From Rhynchopus euleeides (lineage: Eukaryota; Euglenozoa; Diplonemea; Diplonemida; Diplonemidae): a stretch of DNA of 64,000 bases. Where the stretch lies: contig OY723281.1 of NCBI GenBank assembly GCA_963210315.1, positions 372,001-436,000 of the forward strand, in the 5' to 3' direction. The position numbers were made by a program, and so were the translations under genes. A model generated the notes under the pieces. It was not told where the DNA came from. It made no database searches and saw only the letters and a list, made by a program, of their open reading frames with translations. This document shows, piece after piece, positions 52,038 to 61,785 of the stretch; the first letter of the stretch is position 1; each line of letters starts with the position of its first letter.

Positions 52038-54365
52038 ATGTCTCGTCGTCGTAGGATAAAAGACGACACAACAACGGAGGATGACGCAGAGGAAGATGAT
52101 GACGGCGATGACGAGGAAGAGGGCAGTGATGAGGACGAGCCGGACCAGAAACGCCGTCGCGTCACGGGGGGGAAGGACAAGAAGCCCTCAGCGAAAAAGG
52201 CGGCCGTGAAAAAGCCACCCCCAAAGAAGCCAGCAGCGAAGAAGCCAGCCCCCAAGAAGACAGCACCAAAGCCCGCGGGAAAATCGGAGAGCGCGCAGAA
52301 ACGCCTGGACACGATAAAACTCAGAAAAACGGTGGAGGAAGCCGCAGACGAGGCTGCTGCCAAGAAGAGGATCTCCTTGGTAACAGCCAGGCAGCGGCTG
52401 CAGCAACTGGCGAGGTACGACGCCACAGTTGCTGCGGCCTACACGATCAAGTCGGTGGAGGACCTCCCGTTCGAAACTCGCACCATGCTGCTTGATGCAA
52501 ACCCCCCCCGGACATTATCGGACGAAGTCCTGTGGTGCAACCTCTGTAGCATCGTCGTAAAGCATGCTGAATCGACAGTGGCAAAGAAACACGTGACCGA
52601 CACGAAGGCGCACCAGACCACATCGAAGGAAGCGCCAGTGCAGGCGGCCCCCTGTGTTTCAACCACGAAGAGCGATCCCACGACCACCGCATCATTTCAA
52701 AAGGCATGGGCACTTGCCCTTGTGATTGCGGGGATCACGCCTCACCAGGCGTCTATCCTTGCGCTGCCGATGACCACCCCTCTGCCGAAGCCCCGGACGC
52801 TGCTGGGCAAGGCCCCGCTGTTCGTCGCGGAGATCCAGAAGAAGATCCGCGACTGCATCACCGGCCGGCCGGTGGCGTTGGGCGTTGATGGAACAGGCCT
52901 GCGGCATCTTGGCTTTGCCATCATGTCGGTCGTCGCCTACGTGGGAGGCAGGGGAGTGCTCCTCCTGTCGAAAGTGCGTGGTGACGGCGAGGTGCACAAC
53001 GCAGAGGACGTCGGGGATGTGCTTGACGAGGTGCGGGAACTGTACGGCATTACCCGCAGTACAGTTGTCGCTGACTTCGGGTCGGTGAACGTCAAGGCGT
53101 TTGGCGACAAGAAGGAGGAGGGCATCTACTGCCTGGGCCACCACCTCAACGCAGCGTTGAAGCGAGCAGTGCGCCAGTCATACCCCCGGGCGTATGCCTT
53201 CTGCACGCTGGTGTCGCAGTTCTTCGGGTGCAAGTCGCGCCGGCACCGTTGGAAGAAGTTTCAGGCACAGGGGGCGGAGAGGATGCATGATGCTGCAACG
53301 AACATCCGTGACACTCATTTGCGTGTGCGCACCGCTCTCGACCGCGGAGCGGTGCGTGCGCTCCGCAAGCTTCTCCCATCCGTGAACGTCACAGATACCG
53401 ATGCGGTGGTGCTGGAGCGGGCTGCCGCCTTTGTGGCGGAAACAGACGACACCCACGCCGCCAATGTGGAGGTGTCCAGCCCTCAGCAACCCGCCTCTAC
53501 TTCGGACACTCGATGGGCAGCGATGTTCGACCTGACAGTCCACCTGCAGACCCGGTGTGCGATGCTGCTGCAGTTCGTCAGCGTGGAGATGGCGAGGAAG
53601 AAGAAGCCACTCACTCTCAGGCAGCTCTCTGAGCACATCCAGAAGGGAACATGGGAAGAGCACGTCAGCGAGACGGTGGCTGTGGCTGAGATGGTGGAGC
53701 CGGTGCTGTGGCTCGTGCGATGGGTGCAGAACCCGGAAGCCCGTCTGGGGCACATCAAAGTGCGGACTATCACGGAGGAGTACCAGAAGGTGGTGACGAA
53801 CACCAGTTATCCTGCTCCTATCCGCACCTTGCTGAAGGATGCCTGGGAGTCTTGGCCGTCGAAGGCGAGGTTCGAGATGGCGCTCATCTTCGACCCGGAA
53901 ACCGTGCTGATGGCTGACTTCGACGACTTCCCCGACATCACAAACCAGCTGGTGTGGGCCGTGGATTTCCATGCCCTTGCTGACGACGAGTGCTGGGCGG
54001 AGTTCACACAGTACCTCAATGCCCCTGCCGAATCCCTGCAGACCGACACCCCGATTGCGTTCTGGCTGGAGAAGGGGAGGAAGCTGTTCCCCATCCTGGC
54101 GCCACATGTGGTGGCTTGGCTCCGCACGCCTGTGTCGGTCACACAGGTCGACAGTGTGTTTTCGACGGCAGAGTCCCGCAAGTCCAAGCGGGGGTCGAAC
54201 ATCTCGACGAAGACCTACGCGGATCGTCTGTTCTTGCAGCGGAACGGCGACCTCCTCGGCTACTTCGACAAGAGCAACCGGTTCGCAGAAGCCCTCGAAA
54301 GGGACTATGTCTCTGATGATTCCTCTGAGGAGGACGAATCCGAGACTGAGATGGATATCATTTAG
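52038..54365 (+). CDS. hAT transposase
   Basis: 775 residues from the ATG at 52038 (MSRRRRIKDDTTTED); the frame is open to an ATG at 51828, but that leader contains the duplicated segment and unlike codon usage. Order: acidic then Lys/Pro-rich N-terminus (KKPPPKKPAAKKPAPKK), likely nuclear localisation; a BED-like zinc finger (Cys167, Cys170, His185, His192); RNase-H-fold core with Asp284 in LGVDGTGLRH and Asp346 in VVADFGSVN; CLGHHLNAALKRA (365-377), the hAT C..H.LN block; DTRWAAMFDLT; and a C-terminal hATC dimerisation region ending PVSVTQVDSVFSTAESRKSK. The frame is uninterrupted, so the element may still be active. Confidence 0.88.
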   Translation: MSRRRRIKDDTTTEDDAEEDDDGDDEEEGSDEDEPDQKRRRVTGGKDKKPSAKKAAVKKPPPKKPAAKKPAPKKTAPKPAGKSESAQKRLDTIKLRKTVEEAADEAAAKKRISLVTARQRLQQLARYDATVAAAYTIKSVEDLPFETRTMLLDANPPRTLSDEVLWCNLCSIVVKHAESTVAKKHVTDTKAHQTTSKEAPVQAAPCVSTTKSDPTTTASFQKAWALALVIAGITPHQASILALPMTTPLPKPRTLLGKAPLFVAEIQKKIRDCITGRPVALGVDGTGLRHLGFAIMSVVAYVGGRGVLLLSKVRGDGEVHNAEDVGDVLDEVRELYGITRSTVVADFGSVNVKAFGDKKEEGIYCLGHHLNAALKRAVRQSYPRAYAFCTLVSQFFGCKSRRHRWKKFQAQGAERMHDAATNIRDTHLRVRTALDRGAVRALRKLLPSVNVTDTDAVVLERAAAFVAETDDTHAANVEVSSPQQPASTSDTRWAAMFDLTVHLQTRCAMLLQFVSVEMARKKKPLTLRQLSEHIQKGTWEEHVSETVAVAEMVEPVLWLVRWVQNPEARLGHIKVRTITEEYQKVVTNTSYPAPIRTLLKDAWESWPSKARFEMALIFDPETVLMADFDDFPDITNQLVWAVDFHALADDECWAEFTQYLNAPAESLQTDTPIAFWLEKGRKLFPILAPHVVAWLRTPVSVTQVDSVFSTAESRKSKRGSNISTKTYADRLFLQRNGDLLGYFDKSNRFAEALERDYVSDDSSEEDESETEMDII

Positions 54366-54869
54366 AAGGGGGGATGGGGGGGGGGGGGGGGCGGCGTGCC
54401 AGGTCGTCTGTCCGTGATGTGGTTCCTGTGCTGTTCGGTGGGCGGGTGGGGGGGGGGGATGACGAATTCTGTCTCGATGTCTGATGACATCGAGGGTGTT
54501 GAAGGGACTGGGGGGGGGGGGGGGGGCGATGAATCCTGATGACGGACGAGTATGTGAAGGAATCTGACGAGGGCAGTGGTGTTCAAGAATAGTGCAACCC
54601 AGTAAGTATCGCATACGATAATCCCATTATCGTATACGACCGGATACGATAATTATTATCGTATGCGATAACATACGATAATGGGATTATCGTATGCGAT
54701 AATATACGATAATAATTATCGTATCCGTTCGTATACGATAATGGGATTATCGCATCATACGATAATGGATTATCGTATGCGATAATAAATTATCGTATGC
54801 GATAATTTTCCGAAAATTATCGTATCTGGTATATGTGCGATAATAATTATCGTTTGCACTGTATGCCTA

Positions 54870-55394
54870 GGGGGGGGGGGGGCGGGATGTGGGGCAGTCT
54901 GCAGAGAGAACACTGCGTCAAAACCTGCTCCTTCTTCTCATATCAGGTGCACCGCACAAGAGGTGCTGTGCTGCGAGGCAAGAAATCAGCACGTTGCAAG
55001 AAGGAACACGACCGACACATGGCACTGAACACGAAGGAAGTGGGGGAGGGGAGAGGTTGTGATGAAACGCACACAACCTCGACCTGTGATGAGGTGAGAT
55101 GCGGCTCTGGGATTCCGGCACTCCGCGTGCCCGTCAACACAAATCGAGCCTCCGCTCTCCCTGCCCTACTTCCTGCTTCATTGCATCATGATGCATTCTT
55201 GCATCAAAACGCGCGTAACGTTGTTTTTCGGGCGTGTTTTGTTGTCATTTTTAATAACGCGCATCCTAAAACGCGCAAAAGACGCACGCGCGCTATCCAT
55301 GTGCATGAGGCAAAGAAAAGTCACTTCACCATCCAGCAGCAACCGCTATTCGCCTGAAGTTTTGAAGGACGCAAGGCAAGGAACGAGACTGCAC
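54870..55394. other. Non-coding flank of the hAT element
   Basis: It starts with GCAGTCTGCAGAGAGAACAC, the intergenic block seen at 25774, 27853 and about 56725. The rest, including an ACGCGCxTAACG-rich stretch near 55208-55300, is unrecognised. Confidence 0.45.
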
Positions 55395-56528
55395 TCAGGG
55401 TGAAACGGAAGACACAGCACACACAGAGACTGAAGTTTTGTTCGTTGGTGTGAAGACCCACCTCCCGCAGAGGCTGAGTGCAACACCATAACCCTTTGAG
55501 TCCACCTTCCCCAGACTCTCTCCTGTGCTGAGGCGGTACAGAGGGGTGGTGTCACTGTGCAGAGTCTGCACTGCAACAACATCACCTGGCTGTGACACAG
55601 CAAGTGAGGCAGGCTTGCTCTCCAGTTGCACAGTACGCAGGCAGCTGAGGGAGGTTGTGCACCACACCTTGAGTGACTTGTCGAAAGAGCACGACACCAG
55701 GTGCTGCTCGTCCTGAGTCAGGGCGATGCCAGTCACCCGACCAGTGTGGCCATCCAGGGTGTGTGTGTGTGTGAGGGTGCTGATGTCCCACACACGGATG
55801 GTCTTGTCAGCTGACCCGCTGAAGATCCTCGTGCCCGACACAGCAATGCTGTCAACAGCCTCGCTGTGACCCTCCAGCACTGTGGCGCTCGGTGTGCCAT
55901 TCAAGTCCCACACACGCACTTCGCCTGATTCGTCTCCGGACACCAGACGTCCGCAGTGTGTCCACGCTGCACTGAGCACAGGGGCGTTGTTGTGGTGCAG
56001 CATGCACACCTCCTCCCAAGTTGAAGTCAGACACACGCAGATGGTGCCGTCAGAGGAGCACGTTGCCAACCACGTCCCACAGACAGAGAACGCGGTGCAA
56101 TATATACGCCTGTTGCCGTATGTTAAGTCCGCCACCACAGCAGCGGCGGTGGTGTCAAACACAGTGATGTGTCCGTTGCTGTAACACACAGCACACAGCG
56201 TCCCACACCTCGACAGTGTGATGCGGCAGATCTCGTCGCGATGGGTCGATGAGTAGACTGCGGGAGCCTTGACGATGGGCCAGCGTGGGACGAGCTGGAC
56301 AGCACCCCCGTCCTCCAGACCCGTGTCGGCAACACGCTCTGCATCGTCCAGCTCCTCCTCACACCCTTCGATGTGTGCTGCGACGTTTTCAGCCTCACGG
56401 ACTGGGTTGATAGAACCCGGGAACATCTCGTTGAGCGCATCCGCCTTCAGCCCGACCACGGTCCCGCCTTCCGGAACACCGACGACACAGCTGTCACCAG
56501 TCTCAGCATGACGGACAGGCACTTCCAT
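55395..56528 (-). CDS. WD40 seven-bladed beta-propeller protein (family member E)
   Basis: 377 residues from MEVPVRHAETGDSCVVG at 56528; the frame is open 44 codons further but unlike the siblings. The start region is the most diverged of the family (EVPVRHAETG for DVTVRHTGTG). Seven blades: HITVFD, GTICVCL, GEVRVWD, KTIRVWD, KSLKVW, TPLYRLS, VSVCAV; blade 2 ends VCL rather than VWL and blade 3 has GEV for GKV. Loop residues are unique (THRDEICRITLS, LTYGNRRIYC, HSEAVDS, SADKT, HTGRVTG, VQTLHSDTT), except HHNNAPVLSAAW, which gene B shares. Intronless; upstream block at 56574-56625. Confidence 0.85.
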   Translation of the reverse strand: MEVPVRHAETGDSCVVGVPEGGTVVGLKADALNEMFPGSINPVREAENVAAHIEGCEEELDDAERVADTGLEDGGAVQLVPRWPIVKAPAVYSSTHRDEICRITLSRCGTLCAVCYSNGHITVFDTTAAAVVADLTYGNRRIYCTAFSVCGTWLATCSSDGTICVCLTSTWEEVCMLHHNNAPVLSAAWTHCGRLVSGDESGEVRVWDLNGTPSATVLEGHSEAVDSIAVSGTRIFSGSADKTIRVWDISTLTHTHTLDGHTGRVTGIALTQDEQHLVSCSFDKSLKVWCTTSLSCLRTVQLESKPASLAVSQPGDVVAVQTLHSDTTPLYRLSTGESLGKVDSKGYGVALSLCGRWVFTPTNKTSVSVCAVSSVSP

Positions 56529-56573
56529 GACTTTGGCGACCAGCTGCTCAGGTCTTCTGGAGACAGTGGCGGT

Positions 56574-56625
56574 GTGTGCAGTGCGCGATGGTGGGGATGG
56601 GGATAAAGAGAGTGGCAAAGTGGGA
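56574..56625 (-). promoter_or_regulatory. Conserved upstream block of propeller gene E
   Basis: CAGTGGCGGTGTGTGCAGTG then GGTGGGGATGGGGATAAAGA, about 45-100 bases before the ATG. Confidence 0.35.
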
Positions 56626-56920
56626 TCAACACGGATTGTGTCTGACAGAGCCAAGGCCAAGTCTCAGGTGTGCATTGCAAAGGTGGAGAGGGGGGCTTCG
56701 TGAGGGAGGGGAGGGGGTGTGGAGCAGTCTGCAGAGAGCACTGCGTCAGTCGTTTGACCTCTTCTCATCTCAGATGCAAACACATCAGCTGCCTCCAAAC
56801 AGAGCGGAGGTCAGAGGGTGATGTGTTCCAAGGCTAGAAAGGAAGAGACTGCAGAACACAACAAATACCGAACACGACGGCAAACACGAAGGCAGGGAAC
56901 AGGGTGACGACACACTGCAC

Positions 56921-58084
56921 TCAGGGTGAAACAGAAGACACAGCACACACAGAGACTGAAGTGTTGTTGTTTGTTGGTGTGAAGACCCACCTCCCGCAGA
57001 GGCTGAGTGCAACACCATTACCCTTTGAGTCCACCTCCCCCAGACACTCTCCTGTGCTGAGGCGGTACAGTGCGGTGGTGGACCAGCCTTTCACTGCAAC
57101 AACATCACCTGGCTGTGAGACAGCAAGTGAGGAGGGATCGTAGTCCAGCTGCACAGTCGGACCAGGTGGCACAGTACGCAGGCAGCTGAGGGAGGTTGTG
57201 CACCACACCTTGAGTGACTTGTCCCAAGAGCACGACACCAGGTGCTGCTCGTCCTGAGTCAGGGCGATGCCGGTCACCAAATCAGTGTGCCCATCCAGGG
57301 TGTGTGTGTGTGTGAGGGTGCTGATGTCCCACACACGGATGGTCTGGTCTTCTGACCCGCTGAAGATCCTCGTGCCCGACACAGCAATGCTGTGAACAGC
57401 CTTGCTGTGACCCTCCAGCAGTGTAGCGCTCGGTGTGCCCTTCAAGTCCCACACACGCACTTTGCCGTTCTCGTCTCCGGACACCAGACGTCCGCAGTGT
57501 GTCCACACTGCACTGAACACCTTGGTGTTGTTGTGGTGCAGCATGCACACCTCCTCCCAAGTTGAAGTCAGCCACACGCAGAGGGTGCCGTCATCAGAGC
57601 ACGTTGCCAACCACGTCCCACAGGCAGGGAATGCTGTGCAACTAATAATACCGTTGCCGTGTGATAAGTCCGCCACCACAGCAGCGGTGGTGGTGTCAAA
57701 CACAGTGATGTGTCCTTTGTCGTAACCCACAGCACACAGCGTCCCACACCTCGACAGTGTGATGCAGAAGACTCTGCAGCCATGAGTCGATGAGTAGACT
57801 GCGGGAGCCTTGACGATGGGCCAGCGTGGGACGAGCTGGACAGCACCCCCGTCCTCCAGACCCGTGTCGGCAACACGCTGTGCATCGTCCAGCTCCTCCT
57901 CACACCCTTCGATGTGTGCTGCGACGTTTTCAGCCTCACGGACTGGGTTGATAGAACCCGGGAACATCTCGTTGAGCGCATCCGCCTTCAGCCCGACCAC
58001 GGTCCCGCCTTCCGGAACACCGACGACACAGCTGTCTCCGGTCCCGCTGTGACGCACAGTCACATCCACGGTGGGGCCGTCCAT
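56921..58084 (-). CDS. WD40 seven-bladed beta-propeller protein (family member F)
   Basis: 387 residues, the longest complete member. The start at 58084 is MDGPTVDVTVRHSGTGDS, four residues longer than the sibling start. Blades: HITVFD, GTLCVW, GKVRVWD, QTIRVWD, KSLKVW, TALYRLS, VSVCAV. An insertion between blades 5 and 6 (RTVPPGPTVQLDYDPSSLAV) lengthens one loop, which shows that length as well as sequence varies there. Other loop residues: THGCRVFCITLS, LSHGNGIISCTAFPACG, HHNNTKVFSAVW, HTDLVTG. The 3' end lies 0.3 kb from the upstream region of gene E, the tightest spacing in the array. Confidence 0.85.
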   Translation of the reverse strand: MDGPTVDVTVRHSGTGDSCVVGVPEGGTVVGLKADALNEMFPGSINPVREAENVAAHIEGCEEELDDAQRVADTGLEDGGAVQLVPRWPIVKAPAVYSSTHGCRVFCITLSRCGTLCAVGYDKGHITVFDTTTAAVVADLSHGNGIISCTAFPACGTWLATCSDDGTLCVWLTSTWEEVCMLHHNNTKVFSAVWTHCGRLVSGDENGKVRVWDLKGTPSATLLEGHSKAVHSIAVSGTRIFSGSEDQTIRVWDISTLTHTHTLDGHTDLVTGIALTQDEQHLVSCSWDKSLKVWCTTSLSCLRTVPPGPTVQLDYDPSSLAVSQPGDVVAVKGWSTTALYRLSTGECLGEVDSKGNGVALSLCGRWVFTPTNNNTSVSVCAVSSVSP

Positions 58085-59934
58085 CCCTGTGGTGGGGGTG
58101 GTTGGGAGGAGGTGAGGTGTCGAGATGGTTGTCGGGTCGCACGCTCCACACAACATCACAGAGTCCCCACAGTTGGGCTGCGGAAGAACTGTCAGAAGGC
58201 AACCTCTCCTTCACAACCAGAACCGTTGAGCTGACACCAGTTGCACTGTCAAGTTGACGCTTCCCCACACGGAAACACACACGAAACCTGTTCCTTGCAT
58301 TGGTGCTGCCATACTCTTGCTGCTGGGTTCGACACCTGCGGGCTCTGTGGGATTGGTGGCGAGCACCTTCTCCACGACTGGGCCCCCCTCCGCCGCGATG
58401 CCCCCCTCCAGGGACCCACCCACAGCACCCGGCGTCGCAGGCGATTGCACCGGGCAGGCCGTGACGCGACGCCGCTTCGACGCGCTCTGTGGGGGAGTGC
58501 CCGGCTCCGCTGCGGGGGGCGTCACGCACCTCCCCTTGTTCCCGCCCCTCGCAGACATGGTGTGGGGATTAGATGGAGGCTGTGTGGGTGGTGGTGTGCA
58601 CATTGAGTGCGGAGGGCTGGAGCGGGAACCAAGAACACTTTGCGCTTGCAAATCAGAAAGGGGAGAGAAGAACCAGCGGGTATTCGTCGATTGCGAGAAC
58701 ACCCCACACGCCTGCTGCGGACGTGGTGTGTCCTGCATGATCTGCATCGCAAAGTTTCCTGCGTTGCTTGCACAACTCCAAGACATAAATCCTGCTGTGA
58801 GTTGTGCGGTGTTTCCCCCCAGCCCCCTTCCAACCTTCCGTACTGCAAGCTGCTCAGGATGTGGGTGCTGGTGGAAGAATCGGGGGATGTGCTGGGCAAT
58901 CTCTTAGTCAACACTGGTCTCAGGTGTGCATTGCAAGGGTGGACAGGGGGGTTTCGTGAGGGAGAGAGCACTGCGTCAATCAGCTACCATCTCCGCATCT
59001 CAGATGGAAACGCAGCAGCTCTCTCCAAACAGAGCAGGGGTCAGGCACGTGTCTTCACAGTACGAAGGCAGCTGTCCAAATGCTGTTGACGCGGAAACCT
59101 TGGCCTTCAATGTTCTCCATTGAATATTCGCTACTACAATCAAGTTCTGCACTCACCCACGCTCCAGAGAGCTCACGCCATCCCCTTCGCGGCGTGGGTC
59201 ACGCACTCCTACGCATGCCACGGCTTTTCAATACCGGAGCACGGCCGACTACGGGTGGGTCGCTTGAGCACCATCCATGTTCAGGACAGGTTCATTCGGC
59301 AGGTGGGAGGTTGTGCACCACCTTGAGTGACTTGTCCTGCGAGGGGTCGTGCTGCACAATGGCACTGCACAGGGAGAAGGCCGAGAGGCGGGAGAGGGCG
59401 TGGGGTGGGCGGAGGGGGCAGAGGCTGAAGATGCAGGCAAGGGGCGGTCGGCACGGAGGGGGTGCAGAGGGGGTCCGGCAGCCACCCCACACCCAGCCCC
59501 ACAGGTTGAACACCACACAAGGCAGGGAGCAGGGTTCTGCAATCTGCAACCAACAACACGCAACCCACCCTACCCACACCCGACCCCCTCACTGCTTTTG
59601 GAATGGAACACTCAGGTCGGATCACGCCACCACCCCACACCCACCTCTCGCCACCTGCCACCCTGCAGCAGCTGTCAGCAAGAGAGGGTCTTTACTGTCA
59701 TGCTACTGTGTTAAAAGCGTTAGAGGAATACCTCTGACAACACCACCCCACACCCACCTCTCGGTGCCTGCTGTCAATCAGAGAGGGCCCTCGCTCGACA
59801 GTGCGGAAAGGTCAGACACTCACAGTGGGACAGGGCTGTTGTGTTGTCGATGAGTGTTAAACCAACGGTAATAACGGTAGAACCGGTATCGGGGTGAACT
59901 CGAATGCAGTGAACAGGGTGACGAGACACTGCAC
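58085..59934. other. Intergenic region with possible small ORF and repeat scraps
   Basis: A minus-strand frame from an ATG at 58558 to 58211 (MSARGGNKGRCVTPPAAEPG, with SKRRRV nuclear-signal-like sequence) is possible but low-complexity; confidence about 0.2. Repeats: AACCTTCCGTACTGCAAG copy at 58786-58866, intergenic block scrap GAGAGAGCACTGCGTCAATC at about 58960, duplicated block at 59565-59660, and a TTGTGCACCACCTTGAGTGA scrap of blade 5 at about 59311. No other gene supported. Confidence 0.4.
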
Positions 59935-61065
59935 TCAGGGTGAAACGGAAGACACAGCACACACAGAGACTGAAGTGCGTTTCGTTGGTGTGAAGACCCA
60001 CCTCCCGCAGAGGCTGAGTGCAACACCATAACCCTTTGAGTCCACCTTCCCCAGACACTCACCTGTGCTGAGGCGGTACAGATCGGTACGCATGAGAGGA
60101 AGCGCCACTGCGACAACATCACCTGGCTGTGACACAGCAACTGAGGGCGGAATGTATGGCAGTTGCACAGTACGCAGGCAGCTGAGGGAGGTTGTGCACC
60201 ACACCTTGAGTGACTTGTCCTCAGAGCACGACACCAGGTGCTGCTCGTCCTGAGTCAGGGCGATGCCATGGACGGGGCCAGTGTGCCCATCCAGGGTGTG
60301 TGTGTGTGTGAGGGTGCTGATGTCCCACACACAGATGCTCTTGTCAGATGACCCGCTGAAGATCCTCGTGCCCGACACAGCAATGCTCTTAACAGCATCG
60401 CTGTGACTCTCCAGCACTGTGGCGCTCGGTGTGCCCTTCAAGTCCCACACACGCACTTTGACTTTGGAGCCTCCGGAGACCAGACGCCCGCAGTGTGTCC
60501 ACGCTGCACTGAACACCCAGTTGTTGTCATGGTCCAGCATGCACACCTCCTCCCAAGTTGATGTCAGCCACACGCAGATGGTGCCGTCACGAGAGCACGT
60601 TGCCAACCACGTCCCACAGACAGAGAACGCTGTGCAAGTAATCACCTTCTCGCCGTGTGTTAAGTCCGCCACCACAGCAGCGGTGGTGGTGTCAAACACA
60701 GTGATGTGTCCGTTGTAGTAACCCACAGCACACAGCGTCCCACACCTTGACAGTGTGATGGACATGATGTACTCGCAATGCGTCGATGAGTAGACTGCGG
60801 GGGCCTTGACGATGGGCCAGCGTGGGACGAGCTGGACAGCACCCCCGTCCTCCAGACCCGTGTCGGCAACGCGCTGTGCATCGTCCAGCTCCTCCTCACA
60901 CCCTTCGATGTGTGCTGCGACGTTTTCAGCCTCACGGACTGGGTTGATAGAACCCGGGAACATCTCGTTGAGCGCATCCGCCTTCAGCCCGACCACGGTC
61001 CCGCCTTCCGGAACTCCGACGACACAGCTGCCACCGGTCCCCGTGTGACGCACAGTCACATCCAT
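59935..61065 (-). CDS. WD40 seven-bladed beta-propeller protein (family member G)
   Basis: 376 residues from MDVTVRHTGTGGSCVVG at 61065 (an upstream in-frame ATG at 61116 adds MQFVSACKLNGEEESNT, nearly the same leader as gene B, so that start is possible for both). Blades: HITVFD, GTICVW, VKVRVWD, KSICVWD, KSLKVW, TDLYRLS, VSVCAV. Loop residues THCEYIMSITLS, LDHDNNWVFSAAW, SGGSKVKVRVWD, HTGPVHG and VALPLMRTD set it apart. It shares long stretches of 5' flank with gene B. Confidence 0.85.
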   Translation of the reverse strand: MDVTVRHTGTGGSCVVGVPEGGTVVGLKADALNEMFPGSINPVREAENVAAHIEGCEEELDDAQRVADTGLEDGGAVQLVPRWPIVKAPAVYSSTHCEYIMSITLSRCGTLCAVGYYNGHITVFDTTTAAVVADLTHGEKVITCTAFSVCGTWLATCSRDGTICVWLTSTWEEVCMLDHDNNWVFSAAWTHCGRLVSGGSKVKVRVWDLKGTPSATVLESHSDAVKSIAVSGTRIFSGSSDKSICVWDISTLTHTHTLDGHTGPVHGIALTQDEQHLVSCSEDKSLKVWCTTSLSCLRTVQLPYIPPSVAVSQPGDVVAVALPLMRTDLYRLSTGECLGKVDSKGYGVALSLCGRWVFTPTKRTSVSVCAVSSVSP

Positions 61066-61132
61066 GGTATTTGATTCTTCTTCCCCGTTCAACTTGCACG
61101 CGGAAACAAACTGCAAAGCCTTCCTGGAGGGT

Positions 61133-61190
61133 GTGGCGGTGTGTGCAGTGGGTGACGGTGTGGATGGGGATCAAAGACAGAGTCCCTCAA
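61133..61190 (-). promoter_or_regulatory. Conserved upstream block of propeller gene G
   Basis: GTGGCGGTGTGTGCAGTGGG then GTGTGGATGGGGATCAAAGA, about 70-125 bases before the ATG. Confidence 0.35.
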
Positions 61191-61194
61191 AGTG

Positions 61195-61445
61195 GTGCTC
61201 AGGAAGTCGCTCCTTCATGGGATGGGGTTGTGGCGGGGTTGGAGGAAGAGCCTCGTGTTCTGTTCTCTCTGCTCGGAACGACTTTGCGAGTGGGTGAGGG
61301 GTCTGAGGGAGATGCTGGGCTGTTGTGACAGGCACAACACGCAACCCACCCTACCCACACCCGACCCCCTCACTGCTTTTGGAATGAAACACTCAGGTCA
61401 GATCACGGCACCACCCCACACCCACCTCTCGCCACCTGCCACCCT
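61195..61445. repeat. Duplicated intergenic block, third copy
   Basis: Matches 31755-32010 almost base for base and 1040-1262 in part. 61446-61730 beyond it contains a GTCTTCGCCCTGACCACCAC direct duplication (61470 and 61602) and a scrap of the propeller 3' end (CACTCAGGGTGAAACGACAC) near 61698. Confidence 0.7.
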
Positions 61446-61785
61446 GCTGCAGCTGTCAGCAAAGAGAGGGTCTTCGCCCTGACCACCACAGCACTGCCTC
61501 TCTGCCCCTCAGTGAGCCCCTCACAGAACGACAGGGAGACTGTGTTGCCCCCTCCCCCCACACAGCCTCGGACAGGCTGTTGTGTTGTATGACCAGAGGT
61601 GGTCTTCGCCCTGACCACCACAGCGCTGCCTCTCTGCATTGTGCTGGTCACGGAAAATGGGACAAATGCAGGGAACAGGTTGCGGGACACTGAGGGGCAC
61701 TCAGGGTGAAACGACACACCACACGGTGAACAACAGTGTCCCCTCATGGGGTCCACTTTAGGAGTAGTAGGGACTTTAGGAGTAG

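Larger units (their letters stand above)
51545..54867 (+). mobile_element. hAT-superfamily DNA transposon with TATCGTATACGATAA subterminal repeats
   Basis: Inverted ends GGCATACAGTGCAAACGATA and TATCGTTTGCACTGTATGCC, containing the hAT-like CAGTG. Arrays of CGATAATTATTATCG and CGTATACGATAAT palindromes fill 51560-51645 and 54607-54853, probably transposase binding sites. If the end is taken at CAGTG, the 8-bp neighbours are reverse complements (TAGGCATA, TATGCCTA) rather than a direct duplication; the flanks are TA or CTAG. One transposase gene inside. Confidence 0.85.

Noticed and set aside
53178..54614. A 478-codon antisense frame under the hAT transposase
   Set aside because: Its His/Arg/Leu-rich composition mirrors the sense gene and it has no domain; the sense strand has clear hAT motifs.
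46875..61065. Diversity-generating retroelement (template/variable repeat) system
   Set aside because: No template repeat or adenine-restricted substitution pattern could be seen in the variable propeller codons.
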